In this document: positions 35,261 to 45,554 of the stretch, one piece after another
Position numbering within the stretch: the stretch's first letter is position 1
Layout: each line of letters starts with the position of its first letter
Assembly (NCBI GenBank): GCA_951217055.1
Contig: OX578276.1
Coordinates: 18,025,430-18,089,429, forward strand
Reading direction: 5' to 3'
DNA length: 64,000 bases
Source of the DNA: Gerris lacustris
Lineage: Eukaryota; Arthropoda; Insecta; Hemiptera; Gerridae
The notes under the pieces: model-generated
Told to the model about the DNA's origin: nothing
The model's input: only the letters and a program-made list of their open reading frames with translations
Databases searched by the model: none
Made by a program: the position numbers and the translations under genes

Positions 35261-38149
35261 CACTGAAAAAAATAGTATTATTTTTACAAGTTTAAGCTAT
35301 GCTTGTTTCGTCTATTCTTGCGGCAGTCGTTATAATAGTTGTGATAATGAATTTGTTCTTGCAGCAAGATATAATGCTTGTTAAAAAAATAAGCCTATTC
35401 TTGGTATTAGAAAGCAGTTATACTTGTTTCAAAAATAAAATTAAACTTGTCCTAATAGGTAATTGTTTGAAGTAATATTAGCTATGGTTGTTAATAGTAT
35501 AAAAATCAACTTGATAGTTATACTCGATACAAAACTAAGCTAAACTTATGGCAAGAAGTAATAGTTTTATAAAATATTAGTTCGTGTTGTTGTCAGTATA
35601 AAAATCAGACCGGCACTTGTACTTGTTAGCAGTATTTGGCTAAATGCTGTAATCGAAATAAAGTATGAGTAATAGAATAATAATAATAATATTGGTTGTT
35701 TATTGTAACGATTTCTAAATAATAAAAAAATAAATTATAAAAACAACAAAAAGCTTAGCTATAAGCCGTCAGCTGGGAGTTGGAGGCAGATATAACATAA
35801 TACATATATGATCATGATCATATATAAATGAAGTGCTTACTATTCTTTCGTTACTATTGTTTATCATTTGGAAGTGAAAATGTCTACTTGTGCGATCAAT
35901 ATAATTGGTGGTGAATTTCATCTTTATATATACTTAGGACACCCAATATATATTAGGTAAGTATGTTCTTATTTTTATGTTGCTATTCGTTTTTATGTAG
36001 TTATTTATGGTGTACCATATAATATCTTAATTAGTTCCTGAAATATCATCATGTTGTTGAGATTTTCGGTACAGCCTTACAAATATATTTGACAAGAAGA
36101 AATAGTTTAATTTGTATAGGCATGACATTTTGACTGGTGGAATTAACAAACATATTGTTAGTCTTGAAACAAGTTAAGTTATACTTGATGTCAAGTATAA
36201 AAAGGGAGAACCCAACCTTAATTTTATTACTGTTTCCAGAATAATTTATTTTTGTGATAAGAATAAAATGAACCAGTATTCGTTCTACAAACGTTATTTA
36301 GTGTAGTGACAAGAATATTAGGTTTGCTACAGCGACAAAATTCAGGAGGAGTAGGGGGAACCCTAATACATCCACGCTTTAAAGACGTGGGAACTTCAGT
36401 TCAGTTCAAAACGAGGTACCGGCTCGAAACTACCTATCTTTTACACCTTCTTTTCATGAAAAGTAAATTTTATTAATTATTAATCATTGTGAAGTTAGTG
36501 TTATGTCTCCATGTAATAAAAGCTAGTAATGGTAAATGGAAAGTCCCTTACAGTTTTTAATAAATTTAATTGTGTTTCTATTTTAACCCCCACTTCACTG
36601 ATGATAGCTTTTCTTTGAGTTGTTTGTAAATATGTTTATAAATAATAGCTTTGAAAGAAATATATTATTTTCTTATTAAATTTCACTTTGTGACATATAA
36701 AAGTACATACATATAAAAAAGTAAGTGAGCACATAATTGTTTTTTTATAAAAAATGAATATATACTATTTTTTTTTTAAAAAAAGTAGTTAACTTTTCTT
36801 TTTATCATTTTTATTTTTTTTAAAACATTGCTATTTTAATTTATTGTATTTTTACTTTGTTTTACTTATTATTTACTCTAAACTAAATTACTCATATTTT
36901 TACTCATTACTTTTTACTAAATTACTTATTTGTTTTACCTGTTTATTGTAAAAATTTTAAATTGTTTTAATAAATAAATAAATTTTACTCAATCTTTTTA
37001 TCCTACTCTATAAAACATTTTTAACCATTGTAATATTTTTTTTTTTTTTTGGTTTATGATTTGTTTTATTTACTTAAATTGTTTTTTTTGTATCATTAAA
37101 TAAAATAATATAAGCTTTTTTTAAATTCAATTACACTTTACTTTTTTTTAAAGAAAAAAAAGTTCTTTCAGAGAATACAGATTAGAATTTTAACTTGTAC
37201 CAACATTATTACACATGCCAAGTGGTCTTTGCATCTTTATCATGATCATTTCTTCAAGAGGAAATGTTCTGGGTCTGTAGTAAATTTTGATATTGCTCCA
37301 ATGGAATTACTAAATGTTGAGGATTCTAATTTCACACTGTCTTCTTTTTTGTGTACATGCATGGGATGGCTTGTGTGAAATTAGATTGCTCAATAAGCAA
37401 TCTCAAGGTTTCCTATAGTGAACCTATGATATTACCTGCTGTAGAGATATGCAATGAAGTGTATGCAAATACTACTTTAAGTGTAATAAAGGCAAGTACA
37501 AATATACAAATATTTACCGTATTCTCCTAGGGAACTTACCTTAATCCTCCAACAACTCCATTAGATTTCCTGGAAACATGAAGATAGGTTGGGGAAGTAC
37601 AACTGTGGCATGAGGAAACAATAAAATGGTTCCTACAAGTATAACTTAAGCTAGGAAGAAGAATTTAAGATTTATAACAGTAGCACCCTATACTAGTATC
37701 GACAATAATAAGGGTTCAATTCAATTCTATGTTACACTTCATTCAGTAACAAATTTGCTTAAGCAGAGTAAAGATAATTCTTGGTTGAAGAATAACAAGT
37801 CCAGCGGCAATCTTAATTTAGTGTAATGTCAACCCCAGTAAAGTATATTTGAAGTGAATAACAACTATAAGTTGTATATGCACAAGAAAAGTTATCCTTG
37901 TCACAAGTTCAATTAGGCCTTTCTAACAACCATAACAGTTGTTAAAGGTAAGGATACTTAAATTTTATGCTTATAGTAAGAAAAAAAAAATTAACTTATA
38001 ACAACTCTATAATACTTGTGACAACAAAAAGTCTAACAAGTATAACCATATTCTTATCGGGACTCTACAATTCTTGGTTCACAAATAACCATAATTATTA
38101 CTTGTGACAACGCTATAAGGATTGTCATCAGTATACATTTTTTTCAGTG
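35261..38149. mobile_element. TA-flanked TIR element with degenerate subterminal repeats (2.89 kb)
   Basis: Ends CACTGAAAAAAAT and ATTTTTTTCAGTG, with TA on both sides (35259-35260 and 38150-38151). The right flank continues as DR1 (GTTTTTAAGAGATGTTGG), as at 3094, which supports the right border. Both ends hold many short words such as TTATACTTGT and ACAAGTATAAC in opposite orientation (about 35285-35660 and 37570-38130). The centre is AT-rich. One 70-codon frame near 37192-37380 has Cys/His spacing loosely like a C2H2 finger. Superfamily unresolved. Confidence 0.7.
37190..37379 (+). pseudogene. Possible Cys/His-rich coding remnant
   Basis: The frame reads LTCTNIITHAKWSLHLYHDHF..KC, then FDIAPMELLN, ending at TGA (37377-37379). 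Spacing C-x-..-H-x-x-x-x-x-H loosely recalls transposon-borne C2H2 fingers. It may be an exon piece of the surrounding element's gene. Weak evidence. Confidence 0.2.
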
Positions 38150-38390
38150 TAGTTTTTAAGAGATGTTGGTTCGCAAAAATTGAGCGACAGACAGACACAA
38201 GACCCAAAATGTACCCAGATGCCTGAATCGAATTTTGTCTAGGAATTTTTGAAATCGGAGATATAAAAATTGTTTGTTCTTCAGAACTATGAACTATCAA
38301 ATATCTTCCGTTCCCTGTAGTAATCTTGGAAGCAAAAACGTGGTCCAAACTGCAATAAAATGTGAATTCTGAATACATACGAGTGTCAAA
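38150..38390 (+). repeat. Dispersed repeat DR1, copy 4
   Basis: DR1 3' half: GTTGGTTCGCAAAAATTGAG, a GACAGACAGACACAAG run, and GAAATCGGAGATATAAAAATTG. The two minus frames at 38079-38642 are shadows. Confidence 0.6.
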
Positions 38391-38639
38391 TTAATATCTA
38401 TCCAATAGAGAATTTCTCACTATGAATTCTCTTAGAAACTTAAATACCCATTGCAAAACAAAAGAACCATTCGCTAGGTAATTAAATGGGACATTTAACA
38501 TCGAATGATTTATGAACGCTTTTTGATTGTTTGGATTTAAATTTAGTATTACTATGCAATTATAAAAAAGAAGTTTGGTTACAATATGGCTAACCGACTT
38601 ATTTATATTGCCTCTGTTTTCCCACTTAATGTCAGCCAA

Positions 38640-39135
38640 CACTAGTCCGGCCTGAGGCGGTAAGCCCGGGGAATGCCATATTAGACGAGAGGACCTGTGA
38701 TACCGTGAGTTCGCTCTGCTCTCTCAAATGGCACAAAGTCAACCAGGTTATTCAAATCGGCCTCTCGAGTATCTTCGCTCTCAACTCTGTTTTGTTTGTA
38801 GACATCACCTTTTCTTATCTCTATTCTTTGGGTGCAGTCCTTTTCGCTGTGAATAGCTCTCTTGCGCTGTCTCTTTAGAATTTCTAGCGCTTGGAAGGAA
38901 AACCGACCATGCGCTGTCCTTGGAGAATTAGCGCTTGAGATCTGTTGGCAGTGGAAGGAGAGTTTTTCTGGCGGCTTATTGCGCTGGCCTAGCGGCATTA
39001 GCGAGGTAAGTCACAGGGAACTCCCCCTGCATCCCGAAGAATCCCCTAAACGGTCCTTTTCAGGACCACCGCAGAGTTTGATCCGCCGCAGATACATCGC
39101 GACCTACTTTCGCGCCGTATCCCCTGCTTAGTGTT
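38640..39135 (+). other. GC-richer island with histone-type 3' end
   Basis: About 500 bp of clearly higher GC than the flanks, with GCGCTTGG, GCGCTGTC and GCGCTGG words recurring, a GAGGTAAGT donor-like site at 39002, and an AATAAA at about 39151. A 105-codon minus frame and an 89-codon plus frame overlap; neither shows a recognised domain, and neither resembles a core histone. It may be a noncoding RNA gene or a pseudogene. Confidence 0.35.
39052..39067 (+). promoter_or_regulatory. Histone-mRNA-type 3' stem-loop
   Basis: GGTCCT-TTTC-AGGACC: a perfect 6-bp stem with a 4-base UUUC loop, preceded by CCTAAAC and followed by ACC and a purine-rich GCAGAG. This meets the consensus of metazoan replication-dependent histone mRNA ends (GGYYYU UHUH ARRRCC, A-rich 5' flank, ACC 3' flank). 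No histone frame lies upstream in the window. Confidence 0.6.
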
Positions 39136-39229
39136 CTATACCTGGTACGAAATAAAAATTTAATTAAATGCACAACTCCCTTATCCTATCTTTTTCCCGT
39201 TTAAGCCAATCTAGTGTGCATATCTTAAT

Positions 39230-39382
39230 TCAATTAATTTTGTTCCGTCAAAAGTCCGAGTTGATTCAGGCCTCATTTCTTACCCGCACTGAGCTATACG
39301 GGAGAATGATTTTTCTCATTCGTTACCGATACAAATTCCCCGAATCTAAGCTTTCAATCTTTTCTACAAATCTAGTAAGCCA
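39230..39382 (-). repeat. SINE-like head, inverted copy
   Basis: Reverse complement resembles 61026-61140: a CTAGAT..GTAGAAAAGATTGAAAGCTT block, then GTATCGGTAACGA, then a tRNA-like 'GTATAGCTCAGTGCGGGTAAGA'. It lies head to head with the next SINE. Confidence 0.55.
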
Positions 39383-39555
39383 AGTTGGTAAGAGCACCTG
39401 TAACGGATTAATAGGAGCACCCGTGGTTCAAGTCCCGGTGCGGTTGTCTATGTCTCCCGTAGTTATTGATAATTGTAATTTGATTTAAAGTAAAATTTAA
39501 TCTTTCCGTAGTATGAATACAACCAAAAACTTAAAAATTTGAATTTCTAATAGAT
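39383..39555 (+). repeat. tRNA-headed SINE, copy 1
   Basis: The head reads GTTGGTAAGAGCACCTGTAACGG and CCGTGGTTCAAGTCCCGGTG (A- and B-box positions of a tRNA). It is followed by an AT-rich body ending TCTTTCCGTAGTATGAATAC and AACTTAAAAATTTGAAT. Two more copies lie at 60756-60945 and 61093-61285. It does not fold into a good tRNA acceptor, so it is not a tRNA gene. Confidence 0.65.
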
Positions 39556-39689
39556 TGTACTCATCAATCGGTCCTAATATTGAACACGTCCCACTTCATT
39601 TTAATGCATTTATTTCCATCGACAAACTCCGGACCCAACAGCAATCGAGCCGATTAAATGTACTTATACTGATTCAATTCAATGCATGT

Positions 39690-39744
39690 AATTCTATAGC
39701 AGGGCCGCTTGACCCCCACCCCCCTCCCTGTGTACGCCACTGAT
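39690..39744. repeat. hAT-like right end, truncated
   Basis: A C-rich run, then GTGTACGCCACTG, the form of a hAT 3' end. No partner end is in reach. Confidence 0.35.
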
Positions 39745-40317
39745 TATTAGTATTATTATTACTTAGGAAAAGGCTCTGGAACCAATCAACCAATAACCTT
39801 AAAATTTTGAAGTTAGCTTAGTTTTATGTCAAACAACTTTTTGTAAAAAGGGTTTTCCACTAGGGCATTTTAAAGGTCAAACAACTATACACTTATTTAA
39901 ACCATGTCCCCTTACAAACAGGGCATAGCGGAATGCGCAAGGAAAATACCAACACTTCAATACTCACAGTGGTAGTGACGTCGAATTAAATTAAAAAAAT
40001 ATAGAACAAACGTAAATAAAAACATCACAAAGAAAGTAAAGTACGAATATATTATTTATAACATTATTTTTTTGATACAACTACAGAACAAAATAACGCG
40101 TTAGTTTTGTTTTTAATGTAAGACATTAAAATGTTACCTAGGAATATACATAGTGTAAAATTAGTTCAGTTAAACACCACATCAAAGTCGTTGCAGTTAG
40201 AGTGATTGTTCCAAAATAAAATATTCTTATAAATGCCGAATATTCTTTACTTTCTGTTTTAAAAGAAAATCAATCCAAATTATTAAAATATGTTTTTAAA
40301 AAAGCATTATTGTAATA
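39745..40317. other. Noncoding, no clear feature
   Basis: AT-rich with no credible frame, hairpin or element end. Confidence 0.35.
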
Positions 40318-40684
40318 AGCTGGGTTCCAACGGCATGTGACTTGGCGAGTTGACTCGAACTGTGTCATACTTTGAGTGGTGGGAACAAATTAGGCTCGAT
40401 ATGGCTCGTGGTGGCTCGAACTCTCCTGTTAATGATTCAACAGACCACTAACCTAGGAGCACGAGCCTCTAGGCATGAGTCTCGCCACATCACAGGCCTT
40501 AGGAACCCTCCCACTTGGCGAGCTTGAATCGAAGTGTGTAATTCCTCGAATCAAACATACTAGGCTCGATACGGCTCATGGTGGCTCGACCTTTCCCGTT
40601 AAGGATTTGTCAGACCACAAACCTACGAGCACAATCCTCCAGGCTCGAGGCTCGTCAAGTCACAGACCTTGGGAACTCAGCTAT
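40318..40684. repeat. GGCTCG-rich dimeric TIR repeat
   Basis: Two related halves (about 40318-40500 and 40501-40684) share GGCTCGATAYGGCTCRTGGTGG and CAGACCAC-AACCTA-GAGCAC words. The outer ends are inverted: AGCTGGGTTCC at the left, GGGAACTCAGCT at the right. Probably a MITE or its tandem dimer. No clear target duplication. The 81-codon plus frame is a shadow. Confidence 0.55.
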
Positions 40685-40996
40685 AGACTATATAAAGTCG
40701 GACGTGGGACAACTAACTAGAGAGCTCTTAAAATAAATAATATAAATATTATATTACAAAATGTAAACAAACTCTTTCCTATTTCAAAGATAATGCACAA
40801 ATTAGAAAGTTATAAACGTTTATAACTTTTCCTCATGCTCGCTAGGGAGGTATAAGTAAAGGGGGAGAGCATAATGAACCACTTTTCAAATCGGATTGTT
40901 CCCTCTACCCCTTCCTTGCTCTGATGAGCGGTCGATGTGTCAGGTTACTCAGGGGAGAAACAAAAAACTGAGATAGCCCTTGTACGATCTGAATAC

Positions 40997-41060
40997 AGTC
41001 AGTGGGCGTAGCTTGGGCATTGCCCCCCCCCCCCCCCAGAACTTTTTGAGGGCCCCTCTC
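40997..41060. repeat. hAT-like left end with C run, truncated
   Basis: CAGTGGGCGTAGCTTGGG followed by a C run (41021-41037). It looks like the start of a hAT element; no matching end was seen downstream. Confidence 0.35.
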
Positions 41061-41074
41061 CAAAGAAAATTGAG

Positions 41075-41230
41075 ATAAGGCTGAATTGCACCTTCCGAGT
41101 GCTGAACCGTGACAGTGTATTCGGCTGAGGAGATGTCCTTTTCACCAAATTTTATTCTATTTGTGATCGTTTGTCCATTGGTTTCCTCTATGGCAATTCC
41201 ATTTTTAATGCCTTATCGGGCAGCAAAATG
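41075..41230 (-). pseudogene. Ig-like exon fragment, copy 1
   Basis: The minus strand reads NGIAIEETNGQTITNRIKFG, then EKDISSAEYTVTVQHSEG. 'SSAEYTVTV..SEG' fits the F-G strands of an I-set immunoglobulin domain, though the usual Cys is replaced. No splice borders stand out, and a hAT-like end lies beside it. The same words recur at 42340-42520 in changed order. Confidence 0.3.
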
Positions 41231-41359
41231 AGATCTCTTTCATCATTATCTTAGAAAGTAGAATTGTTTCAGGTAAAACGACTTATACCGTGAGATTTGC
41301 ATTTAACGGAAATTAAAATAAATTTTATTTTAATAAATTTTCATAAAAAAATAGTTTAT

Positions 41360-41522
41360 GCTAGACGTGTCTGACAGACAACAGGCGACAGATAGACATA
41401 TTTTTAAAAACAACTATTTTGGACTCATGGGACATCAAAACGTTTAAATCCATCAAAATTGAATGTGCGTGCAATCACAATACTTTTTTCTTTATATGTA
41501 CCACGCATATGAGAAAGTATAA
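41360..41522 (+). repeat. Dispersed repeat DR2, 3' part
   Basis: Matches 32800-32932: GACATATTTTTAAAAACAAC, GGACTCATGGGACATCAAAACG, ending GAGAAAGTATAA. Confidence 0.55.
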
Positions 41523-41536
41523 TAAAATAAAATTAC

Positions 41537-41706
41537 CACATTTGTAATCTCGGTGGAAAAGAATAAATATGTGTTCTGTCTTTCCAAAGTCATGATCTGT
41601 TTGCGTCACTTGACAACTGTAAAATCCTTCGGCTAAATCTGGATTTTTGAAATTAATTTTAAGAATACTTTCCCTGTATGAAGTATTAATAGAAAATGAC
41701 ATAATC
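41537..41706 (-). CDS. Ig-like domain exon (partial gene)
   Basis: A minus-strand block with acceptor GTTGCAG before 41706 and donor TGTG/GTAATT after 41537. It reads SFSINTSYRESILKINF, then DLAEGFYSCQVTQTD and TEHIFILFHRDY. 'L.I.F....D...FYSC.V' is the E-F strand pattern of an Ig domain, with the F-strand Cys. It could belong to a cell-surface receptor or adhesion protein. It is on the same strand as the laminin-G exons about 6 kb upstream, but no link can be shown. Confidence 0.4.
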
Positions 41707-41859
41707 CTGCAACAATTGCAATGATATTTAATATCAAAACAATGAATATACATTAATAGGAACGCTCTTTTAGTTTGGTACCCCCCAAATTCATTACAAA
41801 TTTGACATGACCTGGGTGGGTACAAAAATTAGACAAAGGAATAGAATCTCTCCTGCATA

Positions 41860-42095
41860 TAGAAATTATAATATCCCTCAGTCTAATTATCTATTGAGGC
41901 AAAGGGATATTTATTCCAAAGTACTTTGAGACAAAGGAACATCACACTTCTTTACATAAAAGTGGTAAATACATCTTTGTCTTAATAGTTAATTAGAGTA
42001 AGGGATATTATCGCTTTTATACATTCAGAAGTTTGATATTCCTTTGTCCCAATGTGCTTTGGATTGAATATCCCTTTATTATAATACTTGCGGGG
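41860..42095. repeat. Dispersed foldback-like repeat DR3
   Basis: An imperfect palindrome built on AAAGGGATAT / ATATCCCTTT words (41870-41915 against 42035-42085). The same family at 56270-56346, 58134-58160 and 58544-58610 is the target of two nested insertions and shows the uninterrupted order here. Confidence 0.5.
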
Positions 42096-42236
42096 GAGGT
42101 ACTCAACTAAATGTTTGCCTCATTTCTCTTATTTTACTTTGGTACGCCCTTTTAGGAGGGTACTAAACTAAAAGACTACCATCAATAAGGGTAAATATAA
42201 ATAATAATAAAAAATCAATAATGTTCTCATGAGAAT

Positions 42237-42525
42237 CTAAGGGATGGGATTAATGTCTAAGATGTTTATCCGTTTATCTATGAGTAAACTCATTTCTTTA
42301 ATAATATTTGTGGCACGCGGAACCATAGTACCACAACTAATCCTAAAGACATGCTTTTGTCCAAATTTTATCCTGTCTGTGATCGTTTGTCCATTGGTTT
42401 CCTCTATGGCTATCCCATTTTGAATGTTTAATGGGTCATCCATAAGGCTGAATTACACCTTCCGAGTGCTGGACAGTGACAGTGTATTCGGCTGAGGAGA
42501 TGTCCTTTTCTCCAAATTTTTTTTA
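42237..42525 (-). pseudogene. Ig-like exon fragment, copy 2 (rearranged)
   Basis: On the minus strand EKDISSAEYTVTVQHSEGVI (42520-42455) comes first, then, after a break, NGIAIEETNGQTITDRIKFG (42415-42355) and a tail with a different sequence. In copy 1 the two blocks are in the opposite order, as expected if 41.1-42.5 kb holds a partial tandem duplication. Confidence 0.3.
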
Positions 42526-42659
42526 TCTGTATAAGTTAATCTTTCGGTTCCTCTTACGAATATGTGTTCGGGTGAGTTCATCTGTGACACAAAATTGGGC
42601 AATATCAATTGAAAAAAAAATAAAACTGTGGAGAGCGGGCATGTCTCATCTATTTTGGT

Positions 42660-43197
42660 GAAAATAGTATATTATGTTACTAGGCTGTGAAGTGAGTTTT
42701 TTCTTTACCGCGGCAATTACATTGACTGTCGAGCGAAGCGAGACAGTAAATATTGCCAAGGTAAAGAAAAAACACTTCACAGTCGCGTAGCATATGCTAT
42801 TTTTTCCGAGGTAGCGGTAGCAGACAATGAAAAAACATTAAATATTAATCAATAATCAATATATAATAATAACAAATATTAGTACATACTTAAGACTTAA
42901 AAAAATAAACCTTAAAAAGAGGTTACACTATAAGAAAAGATAAATAAAACGCATTGACATCTAGCGGATTTTAATCGTACTAGAAGCATTTCTACAAAGA
43001 CTGCAGCGATACTAACGGAAGTTTTGACAACTACCCGCTGTAAAGAAAAAATCTTTTAGTTCCTAGGAACTAAAAGATTTTTTCTTTATAGCTAGGAGTA
43101 ATGAAAAGATTTGTTATGTCCACGTAATGAAAAAATGGATTTTCGCTATGTTTTTTAGGCTCTAAAGTTACTATTTTACAGCCTACCACGGAAAAAT
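42660..43197. mobile_element. Twin-hairpin element, copy 1
   Basis: Short inverted ends, TACTAGGCTGTGAAGTGAG and (reversed) GTGGTAGGCTGTAAAATAG. It holds two strong hairpins: one at about 42694-42770, around ACTGTCGAGCGAAGCGAGACAGT with TTTTTCTTTACC-type stems, and one at 43030-43085, where AAAATCTTTTAGTTCC folds on GGAACTAAAAGATTTT. A second copy, inverted, is at 59601-60142 and keeps both hairpins. Nothing is coded. Confidence 0.7.
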
Positions 43198-43233
43198 GTA
43201 ATTTTCATGATCCCAATGTATCTACAGAATTAA

Positions 43234-43361
43234 TTAATAGACCAAAAATCAAGTTGGTGTTAGGTTGGCATTGCTATGTGGCCACTTTTATTTAAAGAAA
43301 TATTTAAATAACTAACCTAACAAGTGGCAAACTAACATCAACTTGAATTTTGGTCTATTAA
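43234..43361. mobile_element. Small TIR MITE (128 bp)
   Basis: Ends TTAATAGACCAAAAATCAAG and CTTGAATTTTGGTCTATTAA, with TTAA as part of the flank. TTAA targets suggest a piggyBac-type origin, but it could be another foldback. Confidence 0.6.
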
Positions 43362-43485
43362 CTAATTTTGTACTCAGGAATATGAAAATCACATTGTCTA
43401 CCAAAGGGAAGGGACATGGCCGCTCTCCATCGGTTTATTTTTTTTTAAATGCTTATTGCCAAGCTTTGTCTCGCAGACAAACTTA

Positions 43486-44885
43486 GCCGACCACATATTC
43501 TTAAGAAAAACTAACAGAATATTCTAGCATGGTGTTAGTCACACTTATTGCACGCTACCTCCTTGACTATTATTATTAAAATTAATAGACTGATGTCAAC
43601 CTCAGCAAATACGTAACATTGAAAAAGGGCCAAGTTCCAGATCCCCACCCAAAAAAGTCAGCCTATCAAATTAGTGAAATCTACATTGGGGCCGAGTCTC
43701 TATCTTTAGTCCAAAGTCCAAAACCTCACATCTCATTTTCACGAGCTATTTACTTAAATTAATAGAGTGATGTCAATAATGACTATTATTTTAAATACAT
43801 ATTTACATTTTTCACGTCCAGAAGAGTTCCTAACACAGTCCCTACTGGAAATGCTATGGACTTTCCCTGGATACGGGAAAGGTGGGCATCGAGTAAGCCT
43901 TAACTGACCACCACAGGTGAACCTTTAACCATTCATATCCATGGGATGTACTAAAGAACAAAGTGACTGGTCCTATAGATAATGGATATCCTATGGGCAA
44001 AGGCGTGCTACTTGGGAATGCATACACTAAAAGGTAACAGACTGGCTAGAGGGAGTTGGTAGTGAGGCATAGGTCTGACTATCTCATCTCTACCTCAATA
44101 AATTCCAACGGAAAATGCTTAAAACATCTAGTTGAAGAATAAGATAGTGTTAGAAATAGTATTACATATATCGTTACGAAATACTATAATACAATATGCA
44201 AAATAACATACTCTCTATTTGAATAATTGTTATTCGGTTCAATTAAACTATGAAATTTAAACCAATTCACAATGGGCTGATTGAGAATGAACTTATGTTT
44301 GCTAAATGGACACTTAAGTTCAACTGTTCTATCTGTCCTTTTCATTTTTATGTCCTGTAAGTTTCCTGGAAAAATTTAATAAATTAATTAATTAAGCTGA
44401 AGCAATCTAACATCTATTTAATTTATATTTTATTTTATAATAGTTTTGTTAGAATTCAATTTATTTTATCAAAATTGTACATGTTCTTTTCATTAATGCG
44501 TCAGTTATATTGACAGCTGCATAGTAAGTGTATTGCAAGGACTGCAATTTATCTTGTTTTGTTTTTTTTTCGCTTAAAAGTGCACTTTTAAGGAATGGTT
44601 TCCACTCATTTCCAGATTTTTAAAAATATTAAACAGAGACTTACCACTCTGACAACAATGCCACACTGCGTAGCTACTTAAAACCTTTCACCAAGGAAAT
44701 TGTCACATATTTATTTTAAAACCCCATAATTTAAAAATAATTTAATTAATTTAAGTTTACTTAATTTACTTAATTATAATTATGATGATTATGTAATTAT
44801 GATTACTTAATTATAAGTATGATGATTATGAAATTATTATTACTAAATTTATTTAATTAGTTAATTCAAAGATGATTTAAAGATC
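43486..44885. other. Noncoding, no clear feature
   Basis: A direct repeat, AATTAATAGA(C/G)TGATGTCAA, lies at about 43580 and 43760. 43800-44110 is less AT-rich, without a recognised frame. 44720-44870 is a TTAATTATGATTA-type low-complexity run. Confidence 0.35.
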
Positions 44886-44887
44886 TA

Positions 44888-45010
44888 TACAGGGTGTCCC
44901 ATTTCAAATAGATCAAACGGCTATAACTTTTAAACTAGACAAAATTGAGAAAAATGTTCAAGTAAAAGTTTTTAGAAGTTAGTTTTTAGGCGTAGTAATG
45001 AAACAAAATA
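44888..45010 (+). repeat. Mariner-like end, truncated
   Basis: TACAGGGTGTCCCATTTC is the usual form of a TA-flanked mariner-type TIR. No inverted partner was found within 2 kb. Confidence 0.4.
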
Positions 45011-45554
45011 AAAAAAAAGGTTCCGTCCTTCAAAGGGTCAATATGCCCCTTCGAAGAACATGGTTTCTTCTTGTGCCTTTATTTTTATTTTTCAGAAAAA
45101 AATCACTAAAAAACATGTTACAAAGTTTAATTACATTTTTGTACAAATATCTTCATAGTTGGCAGTAATAGCCTTTACAGCCCTTTTTTATAGCGTTTTT
45201 ATAAGAAAAATGAATGTAACATTAAGTTATTTTATTTTAATATATTTAAACGTAATAACTTGTTAATGAAGGTATTTTAGAATCTTTTACGGATAATTTG
45301 GATAGTCTAAAACCCCTCTGTCTCAAAGTTTTTAGAGGAAATATGTTTATTTTTTTTTACTTTTTCCGCCAAAGTTTATAAAATGAGCAATCATTTTAGC
45401 TAGCTTAACATTTCATTCTCTCTATATATGCTTGTGTTATGTGAATTGTGAATGAGGTTTCACTGGGAATCAAACCTAGGACATTATACTTAAAAATTAA
45501 AGGAATTTAATTTTCTTTAATTTCCATTTTCCATTTATCCGAAGTTGAATCAAA
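45011..45554. other. Noncoding; B-box-like word
   Basis: CACTGGGAATCAAACCTAGG near 45461 resembles a reversed tRNA B-box, as in DR2. Otherwise AT-rich. Confidence 0.3.

Larger units (their letters stand above)
42573..43485. repeat. Nested foldback with outer inverted repeats
   Basis: Outer arms of about 70 bp (42573-42645 and 43412-43485) share GTCTG(C/T)GA.ACAAA, TTGG(C/G)CAATA and GATGGAGAGCGG-like words in inverse orientation. They enclose the hairpin element at 42660 and the MITE at 43234. Confidence 0.5.

Noticed and set aside
38681..39131. Overlapping 105- and 89-codon frames in the GC-richer island
   Set aside because: They lie on opposite strands over the same bases, with no domain or codon pattern that supports either.
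41475..41825. Full 116-codon minus frame
   Set aside because: Only 41537-41706 has Ig-like content and splice borders; the rest is intron-like.
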